From: Hevea brasiliensis
Taxonomy: Eukaryota; Streptophyta; Magnoliopsida; Malpighiales; Euphorbiaceae
Reading direction: 5' to 3'
Assembly: GCF_030052815.1 (NCBI RefSeq)
Contig: NC_079499.1
Coordinates: forward strand, 86,405,183 to 86,469,182
Length of the DNA stretch: 64,000 nt
Positions 59,852-64,000 of this stretch are shown here, one piece after another. The position numbers were made by a program, and so were the translations under genes. The notes under the pieces are model-generated. The model was not told the DNA's origin and made no database searches. It was given only the letters and a program-made list of their open reading frames with translations. Each line of letters starts with the position of its first letter. The first letter of the stretch is position 1.

Positions 59852-62035
59852 TGGTGCACAATAAAAAAATTAAAATACATTATATAAATCATTCATTGAC
59901 AAAACACAATTTAAATGCTGCACAATTACATTTCACAAATTATCAAAGCTCATTATAGAAAAATTTTGGGTCAAATAATTTAATAAACACAGTGTTGCCA
60001 ATTCATACACAACTTAAGCCATGACACAAAATTTTCGATCAATGCCGCGTTGTACACCACGACAAAGCAATCTACAACCTCACTAATCGAAATCAATGAG
60101 GAAGGTGGCTAGCTAGCTAATGAGTACTCATCCGATCTACAACCTCAACTGGTAAACCAGAGAGGGAGGAAAATAATCGATCTCAACCCCATAAATGGAG
60201 GAGGAATAATAAGGCACTGTCATGCTAAGTGTGAATCAAAAATCCATTTCAAACATTTTATTCAAATATTGCATACAAAAATCAAATCAATTTCCAAAGT
60301 TACAATCTCATCACAAAGTGGCAACACAAAAGTTCTTAAACTCATAATGCGTACTAAATCAATTTTTCAAGGATAAAATGCTAAAATAGAGTTTATTGTG
60401 CACAAACTTGACGTGAGTTGCCTCTAGGCCTTGACTCAGTCTCTTAGACTTTTCGATCCTTTTTCAGCTGAAACACACAGTTTCACAGTGTTTCAGCACC
60501 ATAACTTAGCATAAATCCAAAAATAAATTCAAATTCACTTTTATCTAGCTTATATATGCTAAACTTGACGTTCTTTAAAATTTGTGTTTCGGGGTTACTA
60601 TTCACTATACTATTCAAGTCAATTTGTTGACTTTCTAAGGCTTAATAGGTATGGGAATTCCAACTTCACCCACATACCACATTTTGGTCACTAAATTTAT
60701 TGGTTTTGGTTGTTTTCTCAAAACTTAGGTCTTTTAGGCAAAATTGTAATTTTTCAGTTTTTGTGTCCTATGTTGCACTATTCCATTGGTCAATTTGCTC
60801 TTAGAATTTGGCAAACTTTTCTTCATAGAAAATATTCCCTATTGTCTTAACTTTATTCTCCTTTTTGAATCACTCCAATTGGAGTTTTGTAGCTCAAGTT
60901 ATAGCCATTTGAATCATGGCTGCCGAATTGGACTTAACCCAGATTTCTGGGCACCAAACTGGTTCTGGCAGTTTCAGGTCACCAAATGTGGGTGGCCAAA
61001 TGACTTGGTTAAGTGCATAATTTGGGTTTGTATTCTTCATGAAAGTTTTAGGTCTATATCTCAATTGTCCACTGATAAAATTTCAGGTCATTTAGACCTG
61101 CCTAGCCCAAGTTATGGCCAAATGAATAAACACTGTTCATTTGATCATTTTTGTACAGGTCAGACTGAAGAAATCCGGATTTAGTCAATTTGTTCACTAG
61201 GTTACGGTCACTTTTTGGGCATGATTCCTGAATGAAAAGTGTTCCATTTTGTGTCTATTTTCATTCCCAATTGGTCTCATACCAATTGGACTTGTAAATT
61301 TTCAGTTTTGGTCCCTCAAAAGGACCTTGGTCATACTACCTGCAGCATGACCATTTTCAATCCGAATTCAAACTCACTTCCAACACTTTCAACACATCTC
61401 AATTGGTCAAAAATGACCATTTTTCATCTCAAACAAGGTCAAACACACCAATTGACCAATTCTTACATTTTTGGCTTCCAAAACCCTAATTTGTCTAATC
61501 ATCACAATTCATGCAATCCAACTGCACAAATCACATATACACACTTAACCCAACTTCTCTAACACTTTAATTCCAATATTTTCCATCAATTCCAATATCT
61601 CCCTAGGCTGGATGAATTTCCTATGGTCCCTTAACAAGTGTTTACTTTCATTTTTAAGTTGAGTTCTAGGTTAGTTAAACTAAAAACATAACTAAGAAAC
61701 TAAATTTCTCAAACTAGATTACTTACCTCCAATTTCTTCAATTCTCTTCTTTCTTTCCTTTCCTTTGCTTCTTCAATCTTCCTTCCAAATCTCATACAAA
61801 AGGTTTAAATAAGGAGCTTACTATCTCTATGGATAAATTTAAGTTTTCTCCAAGCTCAAAGTGAGCTTCAATGGAGCTTTAAGTGAGGGAGAGGGTGAGA
61901 GAGAGAGTGAGGCGGCAAGGTTTAGGAAGATGGCTTTTTTTTGTTGTTTTTTTTTCTTTTATTTTTCTTTTATGATTTTAGTCTTATGGAAGACCATAAT
62001 TATCCAAAATTTAAACATTAATTATATTGGTGTTT

Positions 62036-62057
62036 ATGACATCATGCATGATGTCAT
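62036..62057. promoter_or_regulatory. 22 bp perfect palindrome in LTR U3
   Basis: TGACATCATGCATGATGTCA (62037-62056) with one more paired base on each side, 557 bp into the LTR. A further TGATGTCA follows at once. Same offset as in the other LTR copies. Confidence 0.6.
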
Positions 62058-62614
62058 GCATGATGTCACTCATTTCAACTTTTCTTTTTTTCTTCTTTTT
62101 TTTTTCCCTAGTTCTTTAATTAAATTTTCGATTCCAAAATTTTCTTTTCTCTGATTTTATTTGACAGTTAGGTCAGGAGTCAGCTCTCGGGGTCAATTGA
62201 CCAAATTGCCCCTCGCCGATTCGATCCAGCTTGCAAATAATTCAATATTTCTTCCGGCTCCCTGACCTAATTATTTGACTGACTTAACAATTCTTTTTTG
62301 TGATTTTCTCTTTTCCACTGTGTTCGTAATGGTCCTAAGGACCGCGGCATCACATTTTACTGTTCGAAATTTAAGTTTAAATCGACTTCGCAGTCCTTCC
62401 CGAGAAGGTCACCCATCGCTGTGACTCTCAGCTCGTTTAACTTCTTATGTTCTGTTTTTCTTATTTATACTTAACTAATTGGAAATTACTAATTATTTGT
62501 GTTTATGGCTAATCTAATTATCTTAAGTTTGGTTCTAATCCCCTTAATTATCCAAACTGACACTGGTCACAGAAATAGCAAAATATACCAGGCTATGCAA
62601 ATAGGGGTATTACA

Positions 62615-63794
62615 TCTTGAGCCATAGCATATACTCGAGGTGCCACTCGGGCCTCAGGTCGCTCAGTCGTCTCAGAAGCTGGTCTCTGTGAGGTAGCAGT
62701 CACCTCTGGCCTCGTAAGTTGTCTACCCCTCTGGGCCGCAGGGGCAGATCTCTCGGTCAGTGGTATAGCATTGGGAGCACTCCTCTGTGGGCAATCTCAT
62801 AAGAAATGATCTGTATACCGACATCTAAAGTATCCTCCAGTCAATAATCAGCATTCTCCTCTGTGCCTCCTTTCACGTGGGTAAACTCTGGCACTGGGGC
62901 TGATCCCCTTGTTGCTGTGCCAGGAGAACTAGCCATAGATACTCAAGATTGGCCTTTCTGGCCCTTGGACTTCTTACTAGCAGAAGTCGGCATGCTAGAC
63001 TACCCCGGTCCAAATCCTCTCTTACGCTGCCTATCTCTCCGAGTTTGCTCATCATTTTGTACTCTCTCTACATTGAGAGCTGTAGCCACTAGCTGTGTGA
63101 AGTATGTATAACCATGCGCTGTCATCAGAAGTCTATTATTATCGTTCAGTCCATCCTCGAACTTACAGCATCGATCTGCCTCTGTAGGCTTTATCTCCCA
63201 GGCATATCTACCTAGCCTCACAAACTCCCTCTTGTACTCAGAGACTGTAAGCTATCTCTATCTCAATGTCAGAAATTCTCTCCTTCTGGCCTCTAAATAC
63301 ACGTGACTAATATACTTCTTCTTAAACTCAGCCAAGAAGAAGTCCCAAGTAAGTTCTGTCGGCTGTACTGCTCTAGACACTGTATCCCACCACTAGTAGG
63401 CTTCCTCCTGTAGGAGTGACAGAGCGCACTCCAACTGCTGCTCTAGTGTACAGTGTAACTGCTTCAACACCCTCTCAGTCCACTTTAGCCAATGCTCAGC
63501 AGTGGCTGAGTCATCCTCCTTTTTACCCATAAAGTCGATGGCCCCATATTTTCTTAACTTCTCTAGTGGGGACTGCTGTACAAGCTGTGGCTGTGGCTAT
63601 GGCTGTGGAATGGCTCCGGTAACCTGGCAGAGCATCTGAGTCATCTGTTCCAAAAATGCCTGCTACACTCTAGCTGCAGCACCACGAGATGACTCATCTC
63701 TCCTGTCTTACCCCTGACTGCGAACAAGTGCATGACTACCAATCTCCTCCTCCTCAGGTCTGTAAGACCCTTCCTTGGAAGGATCGCACTCCAT
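62615..63794 (-). pseudogene. Element D gag
   Basis: Capsid-like protein. A plausible start is ATG at 63794-63792 (MECDPSKEGSYRPEEEE). The gag core is read at about 63540-63180 (AEHWLKWTERVLKQLHC, LTWDFFLAEFKKKY, EYKREFVRLGRYAWE) with TAG in place of a Trp and other stops near 63395 and 63255. The frame at 63221-63000 continues to a basic RRDRQRKRG stretch. A zinc-knuckle remnant lies near 62790-62850. The end is cut by the solo LTR at 62614. The gag is distinct from that of chromovirus B. Confidence 0.75.
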
Positions 63795-63920
63795 CAATCC
63801 TATAAAACAAACAAAGAACAGATCTGCATTAGTGTCACCTCAACTCGTATATAAAGGCTCATGCATGTTATGCACACTATATCTTTCTATCTACCTATGC
63901 TTAGGAACACCTAAACCTTT

Positions 63921-63932
63921 GCTCTGATACTA
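63921..63932 (-). promoter_or_regulatory. Element D primer-binding site
   Basis: TAGTATCAGAGC on the minus strand, one base different from the initiator-Met primer site, 5 bp from the 5' LTR. Confidence 0.8.
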
Positions 63933-63937
63933 CTAAA

Positions 63938-64000
63938 TGTAACACCCCTCACCCGTCTATAGTATAGTCGAGTAAGGTGTGCTACATTCGGTGCCAGAAC
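63938..64000 (-). repeat. Element D 5' LTR, end only
   Basis: The last 63 bp of the 5' LTR match 50923-50985 with about nine differences. The rest lies beyond the window. Confidence 0.8.

Larger units (their letters stand above)
59174..62614 (-). mobile_element. Solo LTR, A family, TSD TCCTG/TCTTG
   Basis: The 3441 bp unit runs on the minus strand from TGTAATACCCCTATTTGCATAGCC (62614) to GGTGTGACA (59174). The flanks TCCTG (59169-59173) and TCTTG (62615-62619) differ by one base. It interrupts element D between the gag end and the protease start. It is the cleanest full-length example of the A-family LTR here. Confidence 0.88.

Overview
The window is nuclear DNA from a flowering plant, most likely a eudicot. 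It holds one intact, 13-exon, intron-rich plant acyl-CoA oxidase gene (ACX3-type). Almost everything else is transposable-element DNA: long-LTR Ty3/gypsy chromoviruses (Tekay/Del type), a plant RTE-clade LINE and an endogenous pararetrovirus (Caulimoviridae). The decay pattern (TGT to TAT and TGC to TAC in zinc knuckles, C/T differences between LTR copies) suits heavily methylated plant repeats. A Euphorbiaceae-like genome is possible, but the sequence alone does not prove it.

Layout. 1-10743: 3' half of a decayed chromovirus (A) and its 3' LTR, which contains a 4.16 kb solo LTR of a related family (5145-9307, target-site duplication GTAAA). 10744-14371: very AT-rich intergenic DNA with a 76 bp perfect palindrome. 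14372-21794 (minus): ACX3, 680 codons. Its introns hold a short-LTR chromovirus remnant (intron 9, TSD TTTTG), a probable solo LTR (intron 7) and a foldback element (intron 12). 21795-25406: upstream region with a TIR element of about 0.5 kb and other repeats.

25407 to the window end is one large nest. The outermost element C has a 5' LTR at 25407-25962 plus 43885-46344, a decayed interior at 46345-49792, and the start of its 3' LTR at 49793-50922. A pararetrovirus (25963-43884 gross, about 6.4 kb net) sits in a TA repeat of the 5' LTR. The pararetrovirus is itself broken by chromovirus B (28034-35003, 3' end deleted) and by a minus-strand LTR remnant (35446-40006, TSD GTGCT). The 3' LTR of C is broken by minus-strand element D (50923 to beyond 64000). 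D's 3' LTR carries a 5'-truncated RTE LINE (50986-52139) and a solo LTR (54234-57352, TSD ATAAA). D's internal region carries another solo LTR (59174-62614, TSD TCCTG/TCTTG).

How the parts relate. ACX3 is the only gene that looks functional; its product should be a peroxisomal beta-oxidation enzyme. All retroelement and viral reading frames are interrupted. The most unusual signal is not a gene. In the LTRs of at least six copies from several chromovirus families, a pair of adjacent stem-loops after a shared CACCACT start keeps its pairing while its bases change (covariation). Other hairpins and a U3 inverted repeat also recur at fixed places. This suggests conserved RNA or DNA control structures in these LTRs.
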